Part shown: piece by piece, positions 32,456 through 39,808 of the stretch | How positions within the stretch are numbered: position 1 is the stretch's first letter | Layout: the number at the start of each line of letters is the position of its first letter | From: a virus | DNA: 44,260 bases | Virus record (IMG/VR): IMGVR_UViG_3300012001_000001 | Span: 1 to 44,260 of that record | Direction: 5' to 3' (one strand) | Made by a program: the position numbers and the translations under genes | The notes under the pieces: generated by a model | What the model was told of the DNA's origin: nothing | Database searches by the model: none | What the model saw: only the letters and a program-made list of their open reading frames with translations

Positions 32456-32826
32456 TGGACTCTTCTCTCTTTGCTATCGAAAAAATGGTGAATGATTTTA
32501 ACGATCTTAAAACTGATGTGAAGGCTATGAAACATTCCGAAGAAGAAGCGCATCTGATGATTTTAAGATCTATAAAAGATTTAAAAGAAGAGAGTAAAGT
32601 GTATTTAATAGATATTAAGCAACAGACGGAAAAAACGAATGGCAGGGTCACACGACTGGAAAGCCTTCGTATACAGGAAGAAGCTACGGCGAAAGAAAGG
32701 GAGCGCAACGAAGCCAGAAATGAGGATTCCAGGAAGGACATATTATACAAAGTCCTCTTTCCCATTCTTACCTCTGTGGCTACCGCCATTATTACCTACA
32801 TCATTTTTCACCTTGCCAGCTTATGA
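32455..32826 (+). CDS. Coiled-coil protein with C-terminal membrane segment (XhlA-like)
   Basis: The 123-residue protein has a charged coiled coil (SIKDLKEESKVYLIDIKQQ, RVTRLESLRIQEE) and a C-terminal hydrophobic helix (ILYKVLFPILTSVATAIITYIIF). This layout matches XhlA/haemolysin-like phage lysis accessory proteins. It overlaps the endolysin gene by ATGA, which supports a lysis role. Protein extends from the cytoplasm with its tail in the inner membrane. Confidence 0.65.
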   Translation: MDSSLFAIEKMVNDFNDLKTDVKAMKHSEEEAHLMILRSIKDLKEESKVYLIDIKQQTEKTNGRVTRLESLRIQEEATAKERERNEARNEDSRKDILYKVLFPILTSVATAIITYIIFHLASL

Positions 32827-33407
32827 TTGATCCTCTCTTAAAAGGCCAAAACCTGCAAAAGTTTCTTGAGCTTACGCAGGTAAGTTACGAGCCGTGTTTC
32901 CAAGCACAGCAGGATTGCTTTGACCAAGGTTACTATTTTCAGGTACTGGAAGCATACAGGCCACAGGCCCGACAGGATGCACTATGGCTTATCGGCAGGA
33001 GAGGCAGAAAAGGGGAGGCAAAAGTAACGTGGACAAAGACCAGTAATCACACCAATCGTTTAGCCTTTGATATTCGGACACTTTTTACGCCAGAGGAGAA
33101 AGACACGCCGACCATTATGACGAAAGACCTTCCCGCCGTGAAGTTGCGAAAACGCGCTATCTATTCCTATACCATGGTTGCTGATGTGCTGGCAGAATAC
33201 GGCATTTTGAGGCAAATAGATCTTATAGCCTTGGGTGACTTTGGACATTTCAACGTCGATAAGGCACATACGATAAAGCCGAGTCCCGTTATTATAGGCA
33301 AAGAAGATCGCATAAATGGGCTTACCAGACGTTTGAAGACTGAAAAAGACCCAGTGGAGCGTGAAAGAATTGGAAGGCTCCTAGATCGACTAGGACAAAG
33401 AAAGTAG
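32823..33407 (+). CDS. Endolysin, M15 (VanY/L-Ala-D-Glu peptidase-like)
   Basis: The 194-residue protein carries the M15 signature: YRPQARQDAL (45-54), SNHTNRLAFDI with zinc ligands His76 and Asp83, and GDFGHFN with His142. Such enzymes cut peptide stems of peptidoglycan. The C-terminal 50 residues are basic and helical (RLKTEKDPVERERIGRLLD), perhaps wall- or membrane-binding. No signal peptide is present, so holin-dependent release is expected. The flanking membrane proteins complete a lysis cassette. Confidence 0.8.
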   Translation: MIDPLLKGQNLQKFLELTQVSYEPCFQAQQDCFDQGYYFQVLEAYRPQARQDALWLIGRRGRKGEAKVTWTKTSNHTNRLAFDIRTLFTPEEKDTPTIMTKDLPAVKLRKRAIYSYTMVADVLAEYGILRQIDLIALGDFGHFNVDKAHTIKPSPVIIGKEDRINGLTRRLKTEKDPVERERIGRLLDRLGQRK

Positions 33408-33434
33408 AGTTTTATCCTTTTTACCCCTTTTCGT

Positions 33435-33662
33435 ATGGCAAATTCGCCAACAGGAACCATTAACGTCTATGACTGGAGGCGTATTATGGAATTATTCATT
33501 CAGTCACTGATTACATTCGTTCTGACGTGGCTATTAACCTTTATTCCCGAGCTTTCTGTGACCGGTCCGTATGCAAATGCGTGGATTACGGTACAGCCTA
33601 TTGCTATCCTTCTCCTTACCGAAATAGCCAAGCGGTATAAGCAGAGCCAAGGACAGTTTTAA
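33435..33662 (+). CDS. Putative holin (75 aa)
   Basis: After a short polar N-terminus the protein has two hydrophobic segments (LFIQSLITFVLTWLLTFIPEL and ITVQPIAILLLTEIA) and a basic Lys/Gln tail. Size, topology and position after the endolysin fit a class II holin that triggers pore formation. The leader is pyrimidine-rich (CCTTTTTACCCCTTTTC). Its TAA overlaps the stop of the opposing gene. Confidence 0.75.
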   Translation: MANSPTGTINVYDWRRIMELFIQSLITFVLTWLLTFIPELSVTGPYANAWITVQPIAILLLTEIAKRYKQSQGQF

Positions 33663-34006
33663 GTAGTTGCCGGATAGAGTGGATATGCTTTCCTGAAAGC
33701 CATGTCCACTTCTGTCAGTTCATAAGTTCCCTGCGCTACAGCGTACATAACCCTCTTGTTCACATACCGTAGCAGGAAAGATTCTAGGTCGGGATCATGG
33801 AGCGGAGCAAAGGCGTGAACAGCATGGGAAAGTGGTGCCGCATTGAAAACGGAAGAATGCATTTTCCTGTTCTCTTTGTCCTTGGCGTTGCCCCGTGATT
33901 TTACGTGATGATATTCCGTAGGCCGTATACCAGAAAGTACACATGGGGCTGATAGTCCCCATATGCACTCTCCCAGCACTTCAAAATCAAATGAAGCGTG
34001 ATCCAT
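33659..34006 (-). CDS. HNH-like endonuclease, possibly zinc-site degenerate
   Basis: The 115-residue protein contains CVLSGIRPTEYHHVKSRGN (22-40), like the start of HNH nucleases (Cys, then HH, then RG). It continues with FNAAPLSHAVHAFAPLHDPD, where the usual Cys pair and His would be. The expected zinc Cys residues read Ser and Val, so the structural zinc may be lost. Convergent with the holin gene, it is the last leftward gene. Confidence 0.6.
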   Translation of the reverse strand: MDHASFDFEVLGECIWGLSAPCVLSGIRPTEYHHVKSRGNAKDKENRKMHSSVFNAAPLSHAVHAFAPLHDPDLESFLLRYVNKRVMYAVAQGTYELTEVDMAFRKAYPLYPATT

Positions 34007-34104
34007 TACTTACTTGTTTCATCTGTTGGCTCCTTTACTTCTTCTACGGTAGAAGGTTCGACCGTTGCTGGAGTCTCTTCTGCTGTCTCTGCTTCGTGGT
34101 TCAT
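34006..34104 (-). CDS. Very acidic 32-aa peptide gene
   Basis: From ATG 34104 the product is mostly Glu, Thr and Pro (MNHEAETAEETPATVEPS...). Its stop overlaps the HNH-like start by TAATG. Starting at 34143 would add MLLFSLYYFPLII, a hydrophobic start, giving 45 residues. The leader TTTTCCTCTCATCATC suits 34104. The acidic composition resembles DNA mimics or anti-restriction peptides, but it is too short for a confident call. Confidence 0.45.
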   Translation of the reverse strand: MNHEAETAEETPATVEPSTVEEVKEPTDETSK

Positions 34105-34149
34105 GATGATGAGAGGAAAATAATAGAGACTGAATAGTAGCATGGTTCG

Positions 34150-35319
34150 TTAATCTTTCCAAGGGTCTACAATATCCTTTCCAGCCATAGCAACTCCAAT
34201 AGGCCGGAGCGTGTGCAAAATCTTGATCGTCCCGGCGTGCTCTTTCAGGACTTCTGGTAGGCGACGGTATGCTTGCGGTGCTTCATCAAGGTCAGCCCCT
34301 CGCAGGCATACCCCCTTGTCGTTGACCCATTTCATCATCTCATCATGTCGGACCAGACCGGGTTGACGTTGCTTCTTACCGTTCTCATCGCGCACGAAAC
34401 GACCACGAGCAGCGGTACGGCTCATAACCCGCCCGGCACCATGAACAGTCGAATAGAGGGATCTAGCAGACAGTGTAGAATCGACTCCTTCAATTATTAC
34501 TGCATTATCGCCCATTGATCCTCCGACAAATCCTTTTTGTCCGGGGAAAGCAGGGGTGGCACCCTTTCGTATTACCCACATGTCTTCGTCGAAATGGTTC
34601 TCACGCCACGCGAAATTATGATGATTGTGAATTTCCTCAGTAATATGCGCACCGATAATCTTCGTAGAAACAAGCCGAGCGACGTATTCACGTCCTGCAT
34701 AGGCGTAGCGTCCAGCCAGATTCATGGCAGCGATATAACCCTGTCCTAGTTCGCTTTCTTCATCTATAAGAGTGGGAGGTACATCCATGCCGTCTTTCCC
34801 ACCCGCGAGTGACAGGAATTTGGTGGCCGTTCCGTGTCCGAAGCCTCGGGAACCAAAGTGCACGCCAACCCATATCCATCCTTCTTCATCCTCAAAAATA
34901 TCGACGTAGTGATTGCCCGAGCCGACCGTGCCAAGTTGGGCAGCGGCCTTTTGCTTCATGGAGTGAATTTCCGGCATCGACCACGCTTCGTCATTAAATA
35001 GCTCATGGTCAATAGGCGTGTCGTTGTACCGACCTACGCCAAACGAGATTTGGGCAACCATGTCATCCATAATCTTGTTAATATGAGGCAGGACATCTAC
35101 GAGCCGGGCATCTGTTTTACAAGCCAAGTTCCCGCAGGCAATGTCGAAGCCGACACCTGAAACAGATATTTTTCCTTTATAGGCAACAACACCACCTACG
35201 GGCTGGGAATAGCCCTTGTGGCCGTCTGCGCATAATACTGCGTGCGTTCCACCTACATTGAGACAGGTTTCCATTTGTAGCAGAGTTCCATCATCATGGT
35301 TTCCAAAGATAGTAAACAT
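34150..35319 (-). CDS. rtcB: RNA-splicing ligase RtcB
   Basis: This GTP- and Mn2+-dependent ligase joins 2',3'-cyclic phosphate and 5'-OH RNA ends. Family residues are present: GVGFDIACGN with Asp59 and Cys62, GSGNHYVD with His137, VHFGSRGFGH with His154 and His162, HNHHNF with His233/234, and TVHGAGRVMS with the guanylylated His293. At 389 residues it is slightly short but complete. Archease is not seen. A phage might use it to repair tRNAs cut by host anticodon nucleases or to ligate other RNAs. A tRNA-like RNA lies about 4.6 kb away on the same strand. Confidence 0.9.
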   Translation of the reverse strand: MFTIFGNHDDGTLLQMETCLNVGGTHAVLCADGHKGYSQPVGGVVAYKGKISVSGVGFDIACGNLACKTDARLVDVLPHINKIMDDMVAQISFGVGRYNDTPIDHELFNDEAWSMPEIHSMKQKAAAQLGTVGSGNHYVDIFEDEEGWIWVGVHFGSRGFGHGTATKFLSLAGGKDGMDVPPTLIDEESELGQGYIAAMNLAGRYAYAGREYVARLVSTKIIGAHITEEIHNHHNFAWRENHFDEDMWVIRKGATPAFPGQKGFVGGSMGDNAVIIEGVDSTLSARSLYSTVHGAGRVMSRTAARGRFVRDENGKKQRQPGLVRHDEMMKWVNDKGVCLRGADLDEAPQAYRRLPEVLKEHAGTIKILHTLRPIGVAMAGKDIVDPWKD

Positions 35320-35343
35320 AGTTATCTGGTAAAAAAGTAAAAA

Positions 35344-35364
35344 GAAGGGGTAGTTAGCCCCTTC
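35344..35364 (-). terminator. Rho-independent terminator after the secreted mini-protein gene
   Basis: On the minus strand GAAGGGG (35364-35358), a 7-nt loop and CCCCTTC (35350-35344) form a strong stem followed by TTTTTACTTTTTT. It comes 18 nt after the stop of 35383-35655 and lies 24 bp before rtcB. Read-through would feed rtcB; otherwise rtcB has no visible promoter. Confidence 0.75.
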
Positions 35365-35382
35365 TTCGTATGATTATCTGGA

Positions 35383-35655
35383 TTACTTACGGTCGCAAGC
35401 ACTTACGTCACCAGCGTGACGAGCTGCGAGTGTGAAACGACAGTGACGCTGTACGCCAGACAGATAGGCCTCTTTCCAGCTGATAACAGTAGCGCCGTTA
35501 CTCTTATCTTTGCCAAGTTCGATTAAGCGCTGATCAAGTGCGCCGGAAATATAACGATCAGTTGTATTTGTCAGGGCATCAGCCTGTAGAATAGATGCAA
35601 AAGCAAACGTGGATGTGGCCAAAGTGACCAGAACGGAAGAAATAATTTTCTTCAT
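35383..35655 (-). CDS. Small secreted protein with own promoter and terminator
   Basis: A 90-residue product with a classic Sec signal (MKKIISSVLVTLATSTFAFA, cleavage likely after AFA). The mature part is about 70 residues with two Cys (near residues 71 and 86) that could form a disulfide. Its leader TTCTCTTCCCCCCTCTTCTC has no Shine-Dalgarno. It sits alone between promoter copy 2 and a strong terminator, implying high early expression. Periplasmic or envelope action such as superinfection exclusion is possible, not shown. Confidence 0.75.
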   Translation of the reverse strand: MKKIISSVLVTLATSTFAFASILQADALTNTTDRYISGALDQRLIELGKDKSNGATVISWKEAYLSGVQRHCRFTLAARHAGDVSACDRK

Positions 35656-35696
35656 GAGAAGAGGGGGGAAGAGAATGGAGATAAGTAACTGAAAGA

Positions 35697-35725
35697 ACTA
35701 TAGCGGACGGAAGTGCACCCGTCAA
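35697..35725 (-). promoter_or_regulatory. Repeated early promoter, copy 2
   Basis: TTGACG (35725-35720), a 17-nt spacer and TATAGT (35702-35697) on the minus strand, with the same TTGACGGGTGCACTTCC start as the other two copies. The start codon of the secreted-protein gene is 42 bp downstream. Boxes and spacing predict a strong sigma70 promoter. Confidence 0.85.
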
Positions 35726-35747
35726 TAGTATTTTTTACACTGCCTCG

Positions 35748-35936
35748 TTAGGGGTGGTTCTTTCTTCGTTCGCTTGTCGCACATTTCACTACTGATTTTC
35801 TAATCATCTCTTTTCCTCGTTCGCTTTGCCTCCATGCCCGTACAACAGGAGCGGCTACTATTTTTGAATAGCAGCTTCGACAGTAGCCCTTCCCATAATG
35901 TTTTACGGAGCACCCTGCTGTCTTACATATTTTCAT
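35748..35936 (-). CDS. Small Cys-rich DNA-binding-type protein
   Basis: The 62-residue product has CKTAGC, then YGKGYCRSCYSK, the same HNH-associated finger seen at 5604-5762, followed by a basic Arg/Lys region (RKSVVKC..., SERRKNHP). No nuclease core follows. Its start overlaps the stop of the transposase-like frame upstream (ATGA). Confidence 0.6.
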   Translation of the reverse strand: MKICKTAGCSVKHYGKGYCRSCYSKIVAAPVVRAWRQSERGKEMIRKSVVKCATSERRKNHP

Positions 35937-36209
35937 AGAAGCGAGAGTAAAGAATCAAACTTCTTCTTGGTGAGCTTTCCACCCTCTACAGCGTTCTCGT
36001 CCATCATGGAGCGAATCATGCGTGTCATGCGTAGAGCCGTCTGGTAGTGCTTCACGCCGATATGCCGTTGCAGTTCCAAGGCGGCTACGCCGTTCCTGCT
36101 TTGTGACATGAGGAAGATGGCAAAATACCACTGCCTCTGTAAGCCTATCGTTAATATCCATGTCTGGTTCGATAGGAATTAGCCGTGGAGGAAAATAAAC
36201 GTATATCAT
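35933..36209 (-). pseudogene. IS1595-family transposase remnant, readable across a +1 frame change
   Basis: A frame open from 36178 to 35933 encodes LQRQWYFAIFLMSQSRNG and then AALELQRHIGVKHYQTALRM, closely matching the helix-turn-helix region of IS1595 transposases. There is no catalytic DDE part and no zinc ribbon. This frame has no ATG until 36109. Another frame starts at ATG 36209, coupled (TAATG) to the upstream gene, while only the transposase frame ends coupled (ATGA) to the downstream gene. A one-base skip would join them. The +1 change may be a decayed gene, an assembly indel, or a real frameshift. Confidence 0.6.
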
Positions 36210-37204
36210 TACAGAGAAATAGATTGAGTTTTCAGATATTTCTGAACGTCATTAATCATAAGAACAGCATTAGCTAAAATCGTTTTAGCTTCCTCACTAG
36301 TGACATTTGGCAAATCAAATACTGCCAATCTGTCTGCAAACATGGAAAGTTTTTCTCTGTCAGGTGCCAGCTTCGCTTGTTTCTCTGCTTTCAGTCTCAA
36401 TGCCTCAGCCTCTTTTTCCTGCTGAATGCGCTTCTGCTCTTCCGCTTTCTTTTCCTGTTCCAAGCGTTGTTCTTCTTTCTTTTTAGCCAGTAATTCAGCT
36501 TCCACTTTCTCTTTAGCAGCACGCTCTGCAGCAAGTTCTTTTTCCTTAGCTGCACGTTCGGCATCAATTTCTTTCTGTCGTTCCTCCGCTTCTTTTTTGA
36601 GGCGTTCATTCTCTGCCTTCATGCGTTCACGTTCTGCCAGTTCTGCCTTTTCCCTTTCTATCCGTTCATTCTCTATCTTCATACGGGCCTCTTCTGCCAG
36701 TGCGTATTGCTGCTGACTGGTTTCTAGCAGTGTGGAAAACATATCATGCGGCATATCTGCCAAGTTATAGAAAGATGTATCTACATTATATTTAATCAAT
36801 TGTTCCTTACGCTTTTCTGCCAGTTCTTCTTTGACTCTCTTTTCCTGTAAGACAGCGTAGTTTTCCTGTGCCGCCAAATGCTTTTCCAACGGAACCACAA
36901 TGAATTCAATAAGATTGTAAATGGCATCAATAGCTTTGCCTTTCCGTAGACTTTCTTCTTTCAATGCCTTACGGGATTTCTCGGCATTGAGACGGATATG
37001 CTGTAAATTCAATCGCGCTTCCCGTGCAGCAGCCATGCCAGCCTTATCTAACGATGATGTAACTTGAATGGCCTTGGCTTTTTCTTCCCATTCTTTGGCA
37101 AGAGTGAAGATAGGGGTAAAGGTACGGTGCAATGTGACAGCCTCATCTTCGGATACTTGGGAGTCACGAATTTGTACTTCTAACGGGGTTTCAATAACGG
37201 ACAT
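36209..37204 (-). CDS. Long coiled-coil protein of the recombination/replication region
   Basis: ATG 37204 (leader TTCCTTTCTCCACCC) gives 331 residues; the tracked upstream extension is less likely. The N-terminal third (RTFTPIFTLAKEWEEKAKA, GKAIDAIYNLIEFIVVPLE) resembles phage proteins located beside ssDNA-annealing or SSB genes. The middle 180-300 is an almost uninterrupted Glu/Lys/Ala coiled coil. The C-terminus is a short helical domain (LPNVTSEEAKTILANAVL). No enzymatic motif. A structural or bridging role in recombination is inferred. Confidence 0.65.
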   Translation of the reverse strand: MSVIETPLEVQIRDSQVSEDEAVTLHRTFTPIFTLAKEWEEKAKAIQVTSSLDKAGMAAAREARLNLQHIRLNAEKSRKALKEESLRKGKAIDAIYNLIEFIVVPLEKHLAAQENYAVLQEKRVKEELAEKRKEQLIKYNVDTSFYNLADMPHDMFSTLLETSQQQYALAEEARMKIENERIEREKAELAERERMKAENERLKKEAEERQKEIDAERAAKEKELAAERAAKEKVEAELLAKKKEEQRLEQEKKAEEQKRIQQEKEAEALRLKAEKQAKLAPDREKLSMFADRLAVFDLPNVTSEEAKTILANAVLMINDVQKYLKTQSISL

Positions 37205-37229
37205 GGGTGGAGAAAGGAAGGAATAGGAA

Positions 37230-37475
37230 TTAACGCATAGTTCGGTATTTTTCAAACTCTTCAAACAGTATATTTTCATCTACCCCATAATTAATAAGTA
37301 TCTGGTCATGACGTAAAATAAATTCTTTAGCCACAATGATGACCTGCTTGTTTTTTACATCCAATGTAAATTCAGCATTGTTATTCGATGAATGGTTATA
37401 CAAAGAACCATAGCCAAGTGCTATGGCCACATCGTCTGCGACTTTCTTTACTTTTTTTGTAGGCTTTGTAGCCAT
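37230..37475 (-). CDS. Half SET-domain protein
   Basis: The 81-residue product starts with a Lys-rich tail (MATKPTKKVKKVADD), then ALGYGSLYNHS, with NHS at 27-29, SNNNAEF, and ILINYG, with NYG at 62-64. These are the C-terminal motifs of SET lysine methyltransferases (NHSxxPN-like and the catalytic Tyr region). The N-terminal half with the GxG motif is missing and I find no second half nearby. It may be a decayed, split or repurposed SET domain. Neighbours are the SSB-like and coiled-coil genes. Confidence 0.7.
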   Translation of the reverse strand: MATKPTKKVKKVADDVAIALGYGSLYNHSSNNNAEFTLDVKNKQVIIVAKEFILRHDQILINYGVDENILFEEFEKYRTMR

Positions 37476-37510
37476 AGGGGATAGGGGATAGGGGGAAAAA
37501 TGGATAGGAA

Positions 37511-38485
37511 TTAGAATAGTAAATCTTCAGGTTTGATTTCACTGACATGCTCTATGGCATCCACATGTGGCACGCCTTCAAAATCCTGCACGACAGCATC
37601 AACAATTTCATGCTGTGTTTGAACTGGTGCAGCAATGGCTGTTTTGGCATTAGAAGAATGTGACATATTTTCCTGCATGAGAGCTTGCATATACGGACGA
37701 TAAAACTTGTCCAGCTTTTCCAAGTCCTCCCCTAAATTCGGATTAGTACCAACGTAATTAAATTGCATGATGTAAAATGGCTTTGGCTTTTTCTTATCAT
37801 CGTCTTGGGTATCAGCAATAAATCTGCTACCAAGCGCACATACAGCTTTCACATACAAATTGTCACCCGGATTAATCTCTGCAAGATCCAAAAAGTGTGT
37901 AAGAGAAAGTTTTTGTGGCTTCTGAAAACTTGGTGCTCGTTCTCCTTCAGGAATGCCGGCAACAGCACTGTTCTTTAAAATGAGACGGTGCACCTCACCT
38001 GCATACAAAGCATACAGAATGGTGGCAAAAGACAGGTCACTTTCTTTTCTCTTGGTAACAGGATTCTCCCTTTCATATGTTGCCGTCTTGTAGTCCTTAA
38101 ACTCGCGCCATGTACCTTGAAATTCTACCTCTCTTCCTTTTTCACCTTTGTTATACAGTGTAACTAAATCCCTATCGCCATATCCTTGAATATCTGATGT
38201 CCAACGCAATGCAGAATTAGTTTCTGTATCGTAATAACTATATGTAACACACTTATGAAGGATAACAATTTCAGGGTTCGGACCAATGTTCATGGTAATG
38301 GACTTTTTTAAATCAGAATCATATTTACTTACATAATAATTACCTGGCTCAATGTCACCAATCTGTTCTTGGGCAAATTTAAGCTGTGGCAAAGACGGGC
38401 CAAAAGCTGTTTGCTTATGGATAGCAAGATACTTGTCTTTGAGTTCTTGCTGTTCTGGCGTAAGACTTGGAACAATATCTGACAT
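37511..38485 (-). CDS. SSB-like or annealing-type DNA-metabolism protein
   Basis: ATG 38485 (leader TTCTTCCCACTCTCCGTT) gives 324 residues. The protein is soluble with alpha/beta stretches (LRWTSDIQGYGDRDLVTLYN, DYKTATYERENPVTKRKES). The acidic tail ending KPEDLLF resembles the C-terminal tip by which single-stranded DNA-binding proteins recruit partners. No zinc finger or nuclease motif is seen. Position in the leftward replication block fits ssDNA binding, but direct family evidence is lacking. Confidence 0.55.
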   Translation of the reverse strand: MSDIVPSLTPEQQELKDKYLAIHKQTAFGPSLPQLKFAQEQIGDIEPGNYYVSKYDSDLKKSITMNIGPNPEIVILHKCVTYSYYDTETNSALRWTSDIQGYGDRDLVTLYNKGEKGREVEFQGTWREFKDYKTATYERENPVTKRKESDLSFATILYALYAGEVHRLILKNSAVAGIPEGERAPSFQKPQKLSLTHFLDLAEINPGDNLYVKAVCALGSRFIADTQDDDKKKPKPFYIMQFNYVGTNPNLGEDLEKLDKFYRPYMQALMQENMSHSSNAKTAIAAPVQTQHEIVDAVVQDFEGVPHVDAIEHVSEIKPEDLLF

Positions 38486-38513
38486 AACGGAGAGTGGGAA
38501 GAATGAATAAGAA

Positions 38514-38732
38514 TTAAGACACAATGTCTATAATACGACCATGTTTGTTTCTTTTTATCATATCTTTTTTTTCAAGGTTTCTAATCGTAAGATAGAGCAT
38601 GGTACGTCCTATTCCTAAGGATGGATATTCTGATAATAATTCCTTAACGGAGGGATAGTAACCATATTTCATATGGAACTTTTCCAGTGACTGCAGGACT
38701 GCATCGGACTTGGGAAAGTTGAGGTTGGGCAT
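38514..38732 (-). CDS. LexA-like winged helix regulator
   Basis: Reading from ATG 38732 (an earlier ATG is at 38753, GTG 38768), the 72-residue protein is a compact winged helix: LQSLEKFHMKYGYYPSVKELL..., then IGRTMLYLTIRNLEKKDMIKRNKHGR. This is the N-terminal DNA-binding fold of LexA without its protease domain. It could bind the dyads at the divergent control region or the repeated promoters, but no target is proven. Confidence 0.65.
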   Translation of the reverse strand: MPNLNFPKSDAVLQSLEKFHMKYGYYPSVKELLSEYPSLGIGRTMLYLTIRNLEKKDMIKRNKHGRIIDIVS

Positions 38733-38785
38733 GTCTGTAGTGTAGAGACGCATAGCACATATGTCCACCCGAAATTATTACCGAA

Positions 38786-39520
38786 CTAAAGGGAATTGTA
38801 TTTAAAAGTTACATTTTTCAGCCAAGAATCTGCATTGTCGTTTCCAGACCAACGAATAGCTAAAGCTTTATCCGGAAACTTGCCATAACTTTTTACCCAA
38901 ATACGCTTAAAATCAGCATAGGATTCTTCATGTGTTTTATAGGTCTTGGGCGTGCGAGAACCTTTACCTTTAGGCCACCACATTATTCCGAAGCAGTTTT
39001 TACGTTTCACGGCTGTACCGTCTGTACATGATGCCGTTTCTGCAAAACTTATAGCATAGGCCAACTTATCAATGTCATAATCAGCCTTCTCTGGAAAATC
39101 AAACTTAATTTGAACGGCTGGCAGCGGACCGAAAGACAAATATTCTGCTGCTCCTGCTTTCGGAATGAATGATTTATAACCTTCATTTTGTTCTTTTAAC
39201 AGAATCTGTTGGCGGGAAAGAGTATCAATCATCATGCGAATTGATTCATACTTCTGACGGGCTGCGTCCTCTTCAGGCAAACTCTTCTTAATTTCCAGCT
39301 CCAACTTTTTAATATTGTTGTTATTTTCCAGAATCAAACGCCGGTAGTGCTGCTCTTCGGATGCATACACGGTGTATGCCCAGTATGAAGCGACAAGGAC
39401 AATAATAACTACAACTTTAGCAATGGCTGAAATAATCTTGTAGCGTCGATTCTTTTTGTGTATAGATTTTGCGTCTGCGCGAAACTGTTCAAGCTCTTGT
39501 TCTGGGGTAATTTTTGCCAT
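38786..39520 (-). CDS. Membrane-anchored lysozyme-like muralytic enzyme
   Basis: The 244-residue protein has a transmembrane helix at about 29-53 (ISAIAKVVVIIVLVASYWA), a coiled coil at about 57-118, and a C-terminal domain with AISFAETASC (Glu161), NCFGIMWW, then THEESYADFKRIWVKSYGKFP. This resembles lysozyme-like/lytic transglycosylase domains common in Patescibacteria and their elements. Glu161 is the likely acid. Anchoring in the membrane would tether the enzyme outside. It lies in the early region under promoter copy 3, not in the lysis cassette. Confidence 0.75.
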   Translation of the reverse strand: MAKITPEQELEQFRADAKSIHKKNRRYKIISAIAKVVVIIVLVASYWAYTVYASEEQHYRRLILENNNNIKKLELEIKKSLPEEDAARQKYESIRMMIDTLSRQQILLKEQNEGYKSFIPKAGAAEYLSFGPLPAVQIKFDFPEKADYDIDKLAYAISFAETASCTDGTAVKRKNCFGIMWWPKGKGSRTPKTYKTHEESYADFKRIWVKSYGKFPDKALAIRWSGNDNADSWLKNVTFKYNSL

Positions 39521-39602
39521 GGTATGTATGTGGGTAAGAAGTGAAAATATTGACTTTTTACAGTTAATCTACCATCCTTTCTGTAGGAAGAATGGATTTT
39601 TT

Positions 39603-39630
39603 AACGGTGTGGTTGGAGAACCATGCCGTT
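39603..39630 (+). other. Interrupted hairpin with T-run on the plus strand
   Basis: On the plus strand AACGG/CCGTT and GGTT/AACC pair around a 4-nt loop, followed by TTTTT (39629-39633). It would act as a weak terminator for plus-strand transcription, perhaps stopping antisense transcripts. On the minus strand it is a leader hairpin for the lysozyme-like gene, without a U-run. Confidence 0.4.
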
Positions 39631-39631
39631 T

Positions 39632-39808
39632 TTATTGTGAGGCGAAGACAATGACTGGTTCTGTGAATACGATTGATACGAAGAGACACATAATAATGCC
39701 GATATGTAAAAGAACGACGTAACGGAGGTGCGTCTTTAAAATACCTGCATGGAGGGTGCTAATCTTTCGTGGCTTCCTAGTACGTAACCAAAGGCGAATC
39801 CACTGCAT
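39632..39808 (-). CDS. Small membrane protein (58 aa)
   Basis: From ATG 39808 the product begins MQWIRLWLRTRKPRKISTL, a strongly basic start. It continues to a hydrophobic helix (LRYVVLLHIGIIMCLFVSIVF) and ends EPVIVFASQ. It overlaps the 40-aa membrane gene by 73 nt in another frame. Lysis- or envelope-related mini-proteins are often nested like this. The coding status rests on composition alone. Confidence 0.45.
   Translation of the reverse strand: MQWIRLWLRTRKPRKISTLHAGILKTHLRYVVLLHIGIIMCLFVSIVFTEPVIVFASQ

Noticed and set aside
36397-36609. 70-aa minus Lys-rich frame
   Set aside because: Out-of-frame shadow of the coiled-coil gene, which has biased codons.
39456-39722. 88-aa plus frame
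   Set aside because: Antisense to the start of the lysozyme-like gene and the mini-gene region, with no start signal.
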